From positions 1 to 29,545 of the IMG/VR virus record IMGVR_UViG_3300042553_000536: a stretch of DNA of 29,545 bases. One strand, 5' to 3'. The position numbers and the translations under genes were made by a program. The notes below the pieces were generated by a model. It saw nothing but the letters and a program-made list of their open reading frames with translations, had not been told where the DNA came from and did not search any database. Shown in pieces: positions 1 to 7,565 of this stretch. The stretch's first letter is position 1. Each line of letters opens with the position of its first letter. This stretch comes from a virus.

Positions 1-78
1 GCGATCACAAGGGCAAGTTCCCAGTTGTTCAATCGCGGGCGAACGGTTGGCGGCGGTGTCGGCGCGTACATGCGTTGA
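1..78 (+). CDS. C-terminal end of an unknown phage structural gene (partial)
   Basis: Frame 1 is open from the window edge to a TGA at 76-78, giving the last 25 residues of a protein that ends in a Gly-rich tail (VGGGVGAYMR). It lies directly before the tail assembly chaperone in a tightly packed late operon. In siphophages this slot usually holds the major tail tube or a tail completion protein, but too little is left to assign it. The fragment is read from frame and context only; no domain is recognisable. Confidence 0.55.
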   Translation, partial: AITRASSQLFNRGRTVGGGVGAYMR

Positions 79-86
79 TCCATTAT

Positions 87-509
87 ATGACGTTCGCCGA
101 CGCGCTCAACAAAATCCCGGTAATTGACACTGAGTTCTTCGTGGAAACCCCAGGCGGCGTGCGGATTGTTTTCCGGCAATTCAACTCTCGCGACGACCGT
201 GAGACGGTGCTCGAATCAGCTCGCCAAGTCACGGATTCAGTCAAGAAGGGATTGGACCCGCTGGGTGGATTCCAGCACCTCAAGGCCGAAGTTGTGTTCC
301 CCGCGATGATCGCTCATCAGCTCTTCCTTCGAACGGAGGTTAACGGGGAAGTGTCCACCGACAACTCTCAGCGGGCATGGCTTGAGTTTGCGGGCGGCCC
401 GAAGTTCCAGGTGTTCGATAACGTGGTGGTGGCTATGGACGACGTAGTCCACGGCAAAGTCAAGTACGCGATGGTGAAGGCCATCGAGGACGCCGAAAAA
501 AACTCCTGA
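87..509 (+). CDS. Tail assembly chaperone, short form (G-like)
   Basis: This encodes about 140 residues if started at ATG 87; a TTG at 75 overlapping the previous stop is the alternative. ATG 87 is preferred because a GCGTTGATC element lies 6 nt before it, as at two other late starts. The protein is small, mixed alpha/beta and soluble, with no family motif I can name with certainty. The assignment rests on position (immediately before the tape measure) and on its 3' end, which carries a classic A AAA AAC slippery heptamer followed by a conserved open -1 frame. That is the hallmark of the lambda G/GT-type chaperone pair, which holds the tape measure and recruits tail tube protein during tail assembly. 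The short form would be the major product, ending at TGA 507-509. Confidence 0.72.
   Translation: MTFADALNKIPVIDTEFFVETPGGVRIVFRQFNSRDDRETVLESARQVTDSVKKGLDPLGGFQHLKAEVVFPAMIAHQLFLRTEVNGEVSTDNSQRAWLEFAGGPKFQVFDNVVVAMDDVVHGKVKYAMVKAIEDAEKNS
497..503 (+). promoter_or_regulatory. Programmed -1 ribosomal frameshift slippery site
   Basis: The zero-frame codons GAA AAA AAC give the heptamer A AAA AAC (X XXY YYZ), among the most efficient bacterial -1 slip sites. Six nt upstream lies a Shine-Dalgarno-like GAGGA (486-490), placed as in the dnaX stimulator. The zero-frame TGA lies only 3 nt after the heptamer. CTCC at 503-506 could pair with a GGAG about 20 nt downstream as a weak stimulatory stem. 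Confidence 0.78.
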
Positions 510-673
510 ATGACCCCATGAGGCTGGAGGAGCTTGTCGTGAGCTTCAAGTGCCTTGGGGGTCATCCCGACCTTCTTGCGGGCAATCGGTTCTCCGAGAA
601 GATTCTTGCCGAGTCAATCGCCGCCCATCGAATCATGACTAGAGAAAACCCCTTCGCATCATGGCAACTGTAG
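500..673 (+). CDS. -1 frameshift extension of the tail chaperone (T-like domain; full product join 87..500,500..673)
   Basis: After a -1 slip on A AAA AAC (497-503) the ribosome continues KLLNDPMRLEELVVSF and stays open to TAG 671-673. This adds about 57 residues and overlaps the tape measure start at 661 by 13 nt. The extension has no good start codon or Shine-Dalgarno of its own, so it makes sense only as a fusion. Starting from ATG 87 the long form is about 195 residues. The C-terminus (MTRENPFASWQL) has the short Pro-Phe...Trp ending often seen in tail chaperone extensions. By analogy with lambda GT, the T domain would bind tail tube subunits while the shared N-terminus coats the tape measure. 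What is seen is the heptamer and the open frame; the function is inferred. Confidence 0.72.
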   Translation, partial: KLLNDPMRLEELVVSFKCLGGHPDLLAGNRFSEKILAESIAAHRIMTRENPFASWQL

Positions 674-2109
674 ACGTTTTGGTCACGAGATACGAGCTGG
701 ACGATTCCAAGCTCCAGTCTGGGGCGCGTGGGGTGTCGGGAGCTTTGCAGCGGCTTTCTGCTTCGCTCAACAGCCACAAGACCAGCACGGATGCGGTCAG
801 CACAGCAACGACCGGCTTCTCATCGGCTCTGAGCACTCTTGCGGGCGCGGCTGGGCCAATCGGTGTGGCGTTCGCGGGCATTGGCGCGGGGATCATGGCA
901 GTAGTGGGGGCGCAGGCGTCCTTTGCCAAGTCCTCGATCGACGCCGCCGCCAAGTTCAGCCAATACGAAGCGGTCTTCACCGGCGTGACGGGGAGCCTCA
1001 AGGAAGGGGAGAAGGTCATGCGCGGACTTCAAAACTACGCGCAGACCAGCGGTTTCTCGCTCGATGCTCTGGCCAAATCTTCAACGCGCCTCGCGCTGTC
1101 GGGCATGAGCATCAAACAGCTTCTCCCAGTTATTGACCGGCTTGGAATTTCGACGGGTGACCTCAGCCCTGAGAAGCTGGACATGTTCGCATCAGCCCTC
1201 ATCAAGATCAAGGGCGGGGCGTTGGGCGAAGCCAAGGAGATCCTGCAAAGCGCGGGGATTGGTCCCGACAAGCTCGCATCCGCCGGGGTCCAGTTCTCAA
1301 AGTCTGGGGAGATCAAAAGCTCGCCTGCCAAGTTCATGGCGGCAATTGAGAAGTTGTCTTCAAGCCCCGAACTGCTTCGCGTCCAGGCAGAGATGGCCGG
1401 AACCCTCGCGGTCAAAATGTCGAACTTCGGCGACGCGATCGAGAAGGCCCAGGTGGCTTTCGGTAAGGCTCTTGCGGGCGACGCGGGGAATGCGCTGACG
1501 TCTTTCAGCGACTCGCTCAACGAGCTGACCGACGCGGGCGTGATCGGCGAGGTTGCAAACTCGTTCAAGGATCTTGTTGTCTCGATGGCAGGGACCAAAG
1601 ACATCGGCGACGGTCTAGCTCAAATGGCCGCCGGGGTCATGGCATTCAACACAACTCTTGGTTCGTTCATCAAGGGGCTCGCCGAAGGTCCGGCGAAGTA
1701 CATTCTGGGTCCGGTGGCACTCGCCATCAAAAATGTATTTGATTCCAACTTAGCAGCGGAGCGCGAAAGTATCGAGGCGAGCCTTCAACTCGCACGGCTG
1801 AGACGAAAGAAGGCAGAGCAGGAAGGTCTTGCCGAAACCGGTACGCGCATGGTGGACACGCCTGGGAAGGCCGCACAGGGCCAAAACCCATTCCTCCGCA
1901 AGATCGAGGAGAACACTCGGCAGAGCAAGGACGCGCTGCAGGCAATGGCGTTCGGGAACGGGCGAGGAATGAACGGCATCACCCCGGTTGAGCTTTCGGC
2001 GATGAAGTCGGGGCGCAGGAGTCGCAACGCTTCGACGGACCTGTTCGCGCTCCTTGAGGAGTTCGTCTTCGATGCGGTTCAACGCGGACGCGCGGCGGGA
2101 GTCGGCTAA
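661..2109 (+). CDS. Tail length tape measure protein
   Basis: This 482-residue protein sits directly after the frameshifted chaperone pair, the standard place for the tape measure, which sets tail length and helps DNA ejection. The sequence is Ala/Gly/Ser/Lys-rich and largely helical. A long hydrophobic stretch at about residues 53-90 (many GAG/GIG steps) suits the membrane-active segment of tape measures, and a charged helix (RRKKAEQE) lies near residue 380. It is short for the family; by the usual 0.15 nm per residue rule it would specify a tail of roughly 70 nm. The start ATG overlaps the end of the chaperone extension, and the stop TAA overlaps the next ATG by one base (TAATG). Identification is by context and composition. 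Confidence 0.82.
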   Translation: MATVDVLVTRYELDDSKLQSGARGVSGALQRLSASLNSHKTSTDAVSTATTGFSSALSTLAGAAGPIGVAFAGIGAGIMAVVGAQASFAKSSIDAAAKFSQYEAVFTGVTGSLKEGEKVMRGLQNYAQTSGFSLDALAKSSTRLALSGMSIKQLLPVIDRLGISTGDLSPEKLDMFASALIKIKGGALGEAKEILQSAGIGPDKLASAGVQFSKSGEIKSSPAKFMAAIEKLSSSPELLRVQAEMAGTLAVKMSNFGDAIEKAQVAFGKALAGDAGNALTSFSDSLNELTDAGVIGEVANSFKDLVVSMAGTKDIGDGLAQMAAGVMAFNTTLGSFIKGLAEGPAKYILGPVALAIKNVFDSNLAAERESIEASLQLARLRRKKAEQEGLAETGTRMVDTPGKAAQGQNPFLRKIEENTRQSKDALQAMAFGNGRGMNGITPVELSAMKSGRRSRNASTDLFALLEEFVFDAVQRGRAAGVG

Positions 2110-4319
2110 TGGCTTGGACCCCGGCGAAGGTCTGGGTAGACCACGAGCAACCCCGCGTACGGTTCGACCGGCTTTCAGCGGTTGCGCTCGGTGAAGACTT
2201 CACCACCAAGCCGGGAGCAATGTCGGTTTCCGGGGTATGGCGCGAACCAGTCGCCGACCGCATGGTCCTCTTGCCGTACGCGCTCACCGATACCTGGGTG
2301 ACGAGCAACACCGGCAACTACGCCAAGCTCGCCAAGTCGGATTTCGGCCTCGGTTCAGGGTGGGAGGATCGGCAGGACCAAAGCATTAAGGGCCCGTGGA
2401 TCAGCCTGAAGGACTCGGCAACGGCTTCGGGTTCCGGGCGGCGTGCCGTTAGCTCCGCGTCGTACAACAAGAACCAAGGGTTCTACGTGGCGTTCTTCAG
2501 CTACGGGGGCGGCGAGAAGCTACCGGCCCTGCGATGCGGCTGGAATGCCTCAGCGTCCCTGTCGGCGGGCGTGGGGCTGGAGATCTTCACCGACAACTCG
2601 GTGGACGTCTACGACGGCGGTGTGGTGATCGCGCAAGGCAAGATCAGCGGAACGTCCGGCGGCACGGCCACTCCGGGCAAGATCGTCGAGATGCTGCTCC
2701 TGCCGTACGCTCACAACGAGCTGCTGATCTACGGGATCGGCGGCGGTGACGGGTTCCGGGTGGTGTTCGACCGGATTGATGAGGACGCATCTTCACCGGC
2801 TATCACTCCCGCGGGTAGCTTCTGGTTCGAGGTTCCGCAAGGCTCGGGGCAGGTCATGGTTGCGCCATTGAAGTTCCCAACGTCGGGCACCATCGCAAGC
2901 GAGACGCTGACCTTCCAGGAGGCGCCTGCGACCGGCGAGACGCTTGCAAGCTATCTGAACGTGTGGCCCGCTGCTACCCGGTCCTACTTCGTCTATGGTG
3001 ACCCGGCGTACGTCGTCACCCAGGACGTGACGCTCGAACTGGTGGAACCGGACGGAACGGCATTCGTGCCGAACGGAACGCGGGTTCAGTCGAGGATCAA
3101 GGCGACGCTTACGACGGACAATGCGAACTTCACGCCGACGTTCTACGGGGGATTGCTTGCCTACGCGGCCCAGGTTGAAGCGACCAACGGGACCGAAATC
3201 ACGGACGTTTCGAACTACATCTACAAACTCTCCCTCTCGGTACCGGAAGACGGCGGCGGCGCGACGGTCGACATCGTGGTGAACAATCCTTCTGCCCTTG
3301 CATCGGTGGCGGGTGTCCCTGCGATCGAGACTCAGCAGAACCGGCCCGTGTGCGTGAAGCTCGATACCGTGATGCTCTTCGATGGTGTCGGCGAAAGCCC
3401 GGAGACGGACGAGGGAATCGCCGATGATGACACCTGGGTCAGGATGTCGATCCGGGACCGGACCAAGCTCCTTGAGGATTACACCTTCACCGACCGGGTG
3501 CCGCTTGCGGGTTGGAGGCTTGACACGGCCCTGAACTTCGTGGGTTCTCGGGCGTTCGCTTCGGCTGACATCAACATCAGCTCAACATCCTTCGTGATCC
3601 CGCGCGGGCGGTCGGCTTCAGCCTCGGAGATGGAGCCGATGATCAAGCCGGGCGACAACGCTTTAGAGTGGTTCCGGCGTTTGATTGAGACCTACGCGGC
3701 CAACTGGTATTGGGGAGTCAGGCCGAAGACCGGCGGCAAGGTGGAACTCTACGCGCTCACGGAAGCGGACTGCGGCACGACTGCGCTGATAACGGTCTAC
3801 GAGCGGTTTGCGGACGCGAAGACGGCCAACCCATCAGCGACGGACGACGAGCTGCTGAAGCTGTTGGTTCGGGACTTTTCACCGACTCGCATGGCTCCGA
3901 TTGCCAACGATGTTCGGGTGACGGGCTTTGACGTGCGAAGACAAAAGCCCATCCAGGCGTACAAGGTCGATGCGGCTTCGATGGACCCGACGACCATGCC
4001 GGACTCGCGGCCTGCGAACTGGCTCGGGTGCCGTCGAAGGTATGCGGTGGTGGATCCAGGCATCACGACCCAGGCGGCCCTGAACGCGGCAACCGATCTG
4101 ATCTTCTCCCGTCTCTCGAAGGCTCCGGTGATCGCTCAAATGGAATCGGACTTCCTCATCCGTGATTCAAACGGCTTGCCGCTTTGGCGCGGGGCACCTA
4201 TCGCGATTCACGGACGTGGCAAGTGGAGAATCAACACCTTCGGCTGCGACTTCGTGCGGGAGCTATCGAGCTGGCAGTGGCGCAACGGAACCTACACGGT
4301 GGAGCAATTCGAAGCATGA
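2109..4319 (+). CDS. Putative baseplate/tail-tip hub protein (Tal/gp27-like)
   Basis: This 736-residue protein lies directly after the tape measure, where siphophages encode distal tail and tail-associated hub proteins. The N-terminal half is beta-rich, with Gly/Ser turns resembling a lectin-like or carbohydrate-binding jelly roll (about residues 75-270). The second half (about 380-730) resembles baseplate-hub folds: an acidic and aromatic stretch with DRTKLLEDYTF, then NALEWFRRLIETYAANWYWG, which recalls the helix of gp27-type hubs that packs under the tube. A terminal barrel follows (RGKWRINTFGCDFVRELSS). No lytic motif is visible. It is translationally coupled on both sides (TAATG before, ATGA after). 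The hub role is an inference from order and fold impression. Confidence 0.55.
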   Translation: MAWTPAKVWVDHEQPRVRFDRLSAVALGEDFTTKPGAMSVSGVWREPVADRMVLLPYALTDTWVTSNTGNYAKLAKSDFGLGSGWEDRQDQSIKGPWISLKDSATASGSGRRAVSSASYNKNQGFYVAFFSYGGGEKLPALRCGWNASASLSAGVGLEIFTDNSVDVYDGGVVIAQGKISGTSGGTATPGKIVEMLLLPYAHNELLIYGIGGGDGFRVVFDRIDEDASSPAITPAGSFWFEVPQGSGQVMVAPLKFPTSGTIASETLTFQEAPATGETLASYLNVWPAATRSYFVYGDPAYVVTQDVTLELVEPDGTAFVPNGTRVQSRIKATLTTDNANFTPTFYGGLLAYAAQVEATNGTEITDVSNYIYKLSLSVPEDGGGATVDIVVNNPSALASVAGVPAIETQQNRPVCVKLDTVMLFDGVGESPETDEGIADDDTWVRMSIRDRTKLLEDYTFTDRVPLAGWRLDTALNFVGSRAFASADINISSTSFVIPRGRSASASEMEPMIKPGDNALEWFRRLIETYAANWYWGVRPKTGGKVELYALTEADCGTTALITVYERFADAKTANPSATDDELLKLLVRDFSPTRMAPIANDVRVTGFDVRRQKPIQAYKVDAASMDPTTMPDSRPANWLGCRRRYAVVDPGITTQAALNAATDLIFSRLSKAPVIAQMESDFLIRDSNGLPLWRGAPIAIHGRGKWRINTFGCDFVRELSSWQWRNGTYTVEQFEA

Positions 4320-4447
4320 GACCAGGCGTAACCCTCAAAGGCATTAGGCGGATTCGCGAGGCGATCATCCGCCAAGGAAGTACCGTTCGTCCGGGAGCTG
4401 AGAAGCTGCAAGACCGGGTGATTCGGAACATCGTCAAGCGAACGTAA
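4316..4447 (+). CDS. Small basic protein of unknown function, 43 aa
   Basis: The ATG at 4316 overlaps the preceding TGA (ATGA), and the TAA overlaps the next ATG (TAATG), so this short frame is locked into the operon. The product is strongly basic (RRIREAIIRQGS, IRNIVKRT), probably a single amphipathic helix pair, with no signal peptide or membrane segment. It belongs to no family I recognise. Tiny ORFs between tail-tip genes can be assembly factors, but that is speculation. The coupled start and stop are the main reasons to call it real. Confidence 0.55.
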   Translation: MRPGVTLKGIRRIREAIIRQGSTVRPGAEKLQDRVIRNIVKRT

Positions 4448-7400
4448 TGCCGACCTACCTCACCGCATCGGTCAACCGTTCGACCGTGAACGAGACTTGG
4501 GAAGGCACGTTTACGGGTACGTATTGGGGCCGGAAGAACTCGTTTGCGGTTCAGCAAGGCTTCAGTATTCCGGCTTGGCGTTGGCAGATGCCTTTTGTTG
4601 GTCCGTGGGGGAACATCACGACGACGGAGCCGCCGGGGGCGTACGTCACCGTGCGCTACGAGTCCGGCAGCTCGCCTTCGGCATTGTTCCCTTACGACTT
4701 CATTCCGTCTCCTAACACTTCCAGCTTGTACATCATCATGGAGTGCGAGAACGGCTATGGGGCGCGGGACGTGGCCTACGTGGAACGCACGTTCTCGGGT
4801 TCTGGCGTTGTCCAATCGCTTGCCATCTCGGGTGAATGGTCATTCTCGGCGCAGTGCGAGGAGGTTCTGCATCCCTACTTCATGGACGAAGCGGTCCGGG
4901 GTGCGGACGGAAGCCCGACGTACGGCGGCGCGGCTTCGGATGACATTGTGCCGCGTGCCCAGGGCCAACACTTCTATTTGAGGTTCCGCGAAGGTGGCAC
5001 GGCGGTCGCGTCGGGAAGTTTGACGGTAGATGGAACAACCGTCACGGCTACGGCGTCGTCGGTGGTGTCGGCTTCGGGTCCGGGGTCTGCGCTTTACGGC
5101 TACTACCCGACTTGCCGCATGGATCAGTTCAGCGTCAACAAGTCGGGGTCTATGTCGGCGACCTTTACGAACTTCGGGGATGAAGCGGTGGACGCGGACA
5201 CGGACACGCACACGGACGCTTATTCCCAGGAGGTCACGCGCTCGCTTTCGGTCGGTGGGTCTGACGTCACCCTCTCGCAGGGCTGGACGATTTACGAAGG
5301 CGTCACGGTTGGTAGCCCCGGCAACATGGGGGATGGGCGGGGAGAATCCGCGTCGGTGGTGTTCCTGACGATGGAGCCGCAGGACACTTTGGGCCTCGCG
5401 TGCAAGTTCTTTGCGATGGATCAGCCTTACCCGTCTCCGGGTTTGGATCTCTCGTACCTCCGGCGCAAGTCGCTCAGCTCGCAGACGCTCACCTGCAACC
5501 CCTTCAACTCGGTCCAATGGACGCGCAGAAGCTACGGGAGTGACGGTGCCTGGGGGCTGAATTACTACCCTCCGGCAGAATCTGACTACGGGCTACCGGG
5601 CGATGGACTGGGCACCGGCGGGGCCTTGACACTCGGCGATTTTGACGCAGTGAGTGCCGACGAAAAGGAACCGCTCAGAAGCTGGGTCAACTCGGCAAGC
5701 CTAGCAGCTCGAGGTGAGGAACCGCAGGACTGGCGCACGCTCTTCCGCGGCTATCGGTACAACCTGGGGACCCTGACCAAAGACGCAACCATCGGGGTAG
5801 GTGGTGGTACGGGGGCGTCTCGGTCATGGTCCCCGAACCCCGGCAACTGGGAAGGCTACCGCTTCCTGCGTGTTCGGCTGAAGGTCACGTCGGGCGGCTC
5901 GGTGGAGTTCACGGCTAGCGCAACGGCAACGCCTTCTAAGACGTTCAAGACCACGGCCACGATGACGGCCGACACTTACGCTTACGTCTGGTTCGATCTC
6001 TGCAACCCCGACGGGGGCACCTGGACAACGGACAACCTAGACACCCGGTACCCCGTCCTGGGGGATGGTCTACCGGAAGAAGATCCCGACAGTAGAGGCG
6101 TCGGGCGTATAACTGCGCTCACTATCTCGGGCGGAACGGGCTTGACGGTAGATACGATTGACCTAGCGCATTGGCAGGACATAGCGGGCGGCCTTACCAC
6201 CGATCCGCCTACCCTTACGTGTGCGGGCGTGTGGAACTGGTGGACGCGGACGCAGGAAACCGGGGACGTGGTGGAGGCTTACGTGGGGCTTCAAGGGGAC
6301 GCAAACGGCCGGCGTTCGTGTGATGTGCCTATCGCGAGTCGGCAGCTCTTCACGGACGCCTTCGGCGCGGCCTTCTGGGTTTATTCGCAAGTCACCATTA
6401 ACGCGGCTCGTTTGGACCTTCTGAATACTCCCGGCTGGAATTGGGCGGACGGATTTAGCCCAGTGACGGGCGACACCTGGCACCGGACCGGGCTTTCGGG
6501 ATCGGCGACGTATGGCTCGCAAGCGTGCTGGATAGGCGGCGGCGGCGTGACCATAAGCGGCAACGCAACGGGGGACTTCCTTAACTGGATGGGCCGGGAT
6601 CTGACGGGCGGTCTCTCAATGGTGGCGCAAAGCCTCATGGACGAAGTGAGGCTCTGGCCGAGGTGCGGGGAGGTGTTCCAAAAAGGTTCAACGGGCGGGC
6701 GCACTTGGCTCCGAACGGCTAAGGTTCTGCGAGGCGGGGCGATGGGCGTGGCTCTTGGTGGTCCTGACCCTGCGGCTGACGTGACCCTCTCCGAGTCTCC
6801 GGGAAGCTCGGTAGCGACCGACGCGGTGGACGAGTGTCGGCACTTCCTCGTCGGCAACCCTTACGCTCGGATGATGGAAACCGGCGCAAGCCCGAGGGTA
6901 TGGCCGATCACCTGGACGGGGCTGTCCGTGAACACTCAGCAAGCGAAGGCTCGGCGGTGGTGGCGCGTCGGGCTGAAGGCGCAGGCGACGGAGGGCGAGG
7001 GGAACGTTAGCTTCACGTTCCACCCAGACGGCAGACGCTGGCGGGCCTACATCACCGGAGGCGCGATCTCGGTGGACATGGCGACCAGGCGCGGCCCGTG
7101 GATCAACATGCTTTCGGGAGCGATCTCGGCTAACTGGGTTTCGATTTGCGTTGATCCTGCGGACCCCAAGGCAACCCTCTACATGGTGGCTGATCTCGGG
7201 TCTGCCATCGAGGAGTACCAATCGACCAATGGAGGAGCGTCTTTCCCTGTGAGCACAACCTTAGCCTCTGGCACTCTGAAGTATCCGTCCGTAGAGGTCC
7301 AGGCCGACCGCATCAGGCTCGCCTACTGGTACGACGCGGGCACGATCAAGGGCTTGATTCGCGACGCGGCAGGGAACACTCTGCGGGGTCCGTTCTCGGC

Positions 7401-7539
7401 GGTCACGTCGGTGGATGATGCGGGCTTCGACGTCCGGTACATGGACTCGGGCGGTCGGTCTCACGAGGTTGTGATGCAGGTCATCAAGTCCGGCGCGGTG
7501 GTCGAGTACCGCTCAACGGACGGCGTGACCTTCGCTTAG
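4447..7539 (+). CDS. Large adhesin/tail-fibre-like protein with C-terminal Asp-box repeats
   Basis: This 1030-residue, Gly/Ser/Thr/Trp-rich, beta-strand-dominated protein has almost no charged helix, the composition of phage receptor-binding or tail-fibre proteins. It follows the hub gene with a TAATG overlap. The middle contains jelly-roll-like stretches (for example SGGSVEFTASATATPS near residue 485) resembling carbohydrate-binding modules. The C-terminus carries two Asp-box-like loops, STNGGASF (residues 926-933) and STDGVTFA (1023-1030), typical of BNR/sialidase-type beta-propellers. No catalytic set is recognisable. A role in surface glycan recognition is inferred; it could also be a tail-tip structural protein. 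It ends 26 nt before the deacetylase gene, in a gap that holds a GCGTTGATC element. Confidence 0.5.
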   Translation: MPTYLTASVNRSTVNETWEGTFTGTYWGRKNSFAVQQGFSIPAWRWQMPFVGPWGNITTTEPPGAYVTVRYESGSSPSALFPYDFIPSPNTSSLYIIMECENGYGARDVAYVERTFSGSGVVQSLAISGEWSFSAQCEEVLHPYFMDEAVRGADGSPTYGGAASDDIVPRAQGQHFYLRFREGGTAVASGSLTVDGTTVTATASSVVSASGPGSALYGYYPTCRMDQFSVNKSGSMSATFTNFGDEAVDADTDTHTDAYSQEVTRSLSVGGSDVTLSQGWTIYEGVTVGSPGNMGDGRGESASVVFLTMEPQDTLGLACKFFAMDQPYPSPGLDLSYLRRKSLSSQTLTCNPFNSVQWTRRSYGSDGAWGLNYYPPAESDYGLPGDGLGTGGALTLGDFDAVSADEKEPLRSWVNSASLAARGEEPQDWRTLFRGYRYNLGTLTKDATIGVGGGTGASRSWSPNPGNWEGYRFLRVRLKVTSGGSVEFTASATATPSKTFKTTATMTADTYAYVWFDLCNPDGGTWTTDNLDTRYPVLGDGLPEEDPDSRGVGRITALTISGGTGLTVDTIDLAHWQDIAGGLTTDPPTLTCAGVWNWWTRTQETGDVVEAYVGLQGDANGRRSCDVPIASRQLFTDAFGAAFWVYSQVTINAARLDLLNTPGWNWADGFSPVTGDTWHRTGLSGSATYGSQACWIGGGGVTISGNATGDFLNWMGRDLTGGLSMVAQSLMDEVRLWPRCGEVFQKGSTGGRTWLRTAKVLRGGAMGVALGGPDPAADVTLSESPGSSVATDAVDECRHFLVGNPYARMMETGASPRVWPITWTGLSVNTQQAKARRWWRVGLKAQATEGEGNVSFTFHPDGRRWRAYITGGAISVDMATRRGPWINMLSGAISANWVSICVDPADPKATLYMVADLGSAIEEYQSTNGGASFPVSTTLASGTLKYPSVEVQADRIRLAYWYDAGTIKGLIRDAAGNTLRGPFSAVTSVDDAGFDVRYMDSGGRSHEVVMQVIKSGAVVEYRSTDGVTFA

Positions 7540-7548
7540 GTCCGCTTT

Positions 7549-7565
7549 GCGTTGATCTAGGTGAG
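7549..7565 (+). promoter_or_regulatory. GCGTTGATC element and start signal before the deacetylase gene
   Basis: One of the few non-overlapping junctions of the late operon contains GCGTTGATC (7549-7557), then TAGGTGAG and ATG 7566. The same nonamer lies 5-6 nt before the starts at 87 and 27908. TGATCC, or TGATCT here, is the 5' extension of the full anti-16S sequence, so it may be an extended Shine-Dalgarno; a phage-specific promoter element is the other option. GGTGAG here also looks like an ordinary ribosome-binding site set close to the ATG. Confidence 0.4.

Noticed and set aside
4231-5517. Long minus-strand frames (194 and 225 codons) opposite the adhesin gene
   Set aside because: The Arg-rich composition is typical of reversed GC-rich coding DNA, there are no start signals, and the plus strand is coupled to neighbours at both ends.
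7148-7156. Fourth GCGTTGATC copy as a regulatory site
   Set aside because: It lies inside the adhesin coding sequence with no start codon in useful range, so it is not called as a site, though counted in the motif finding.
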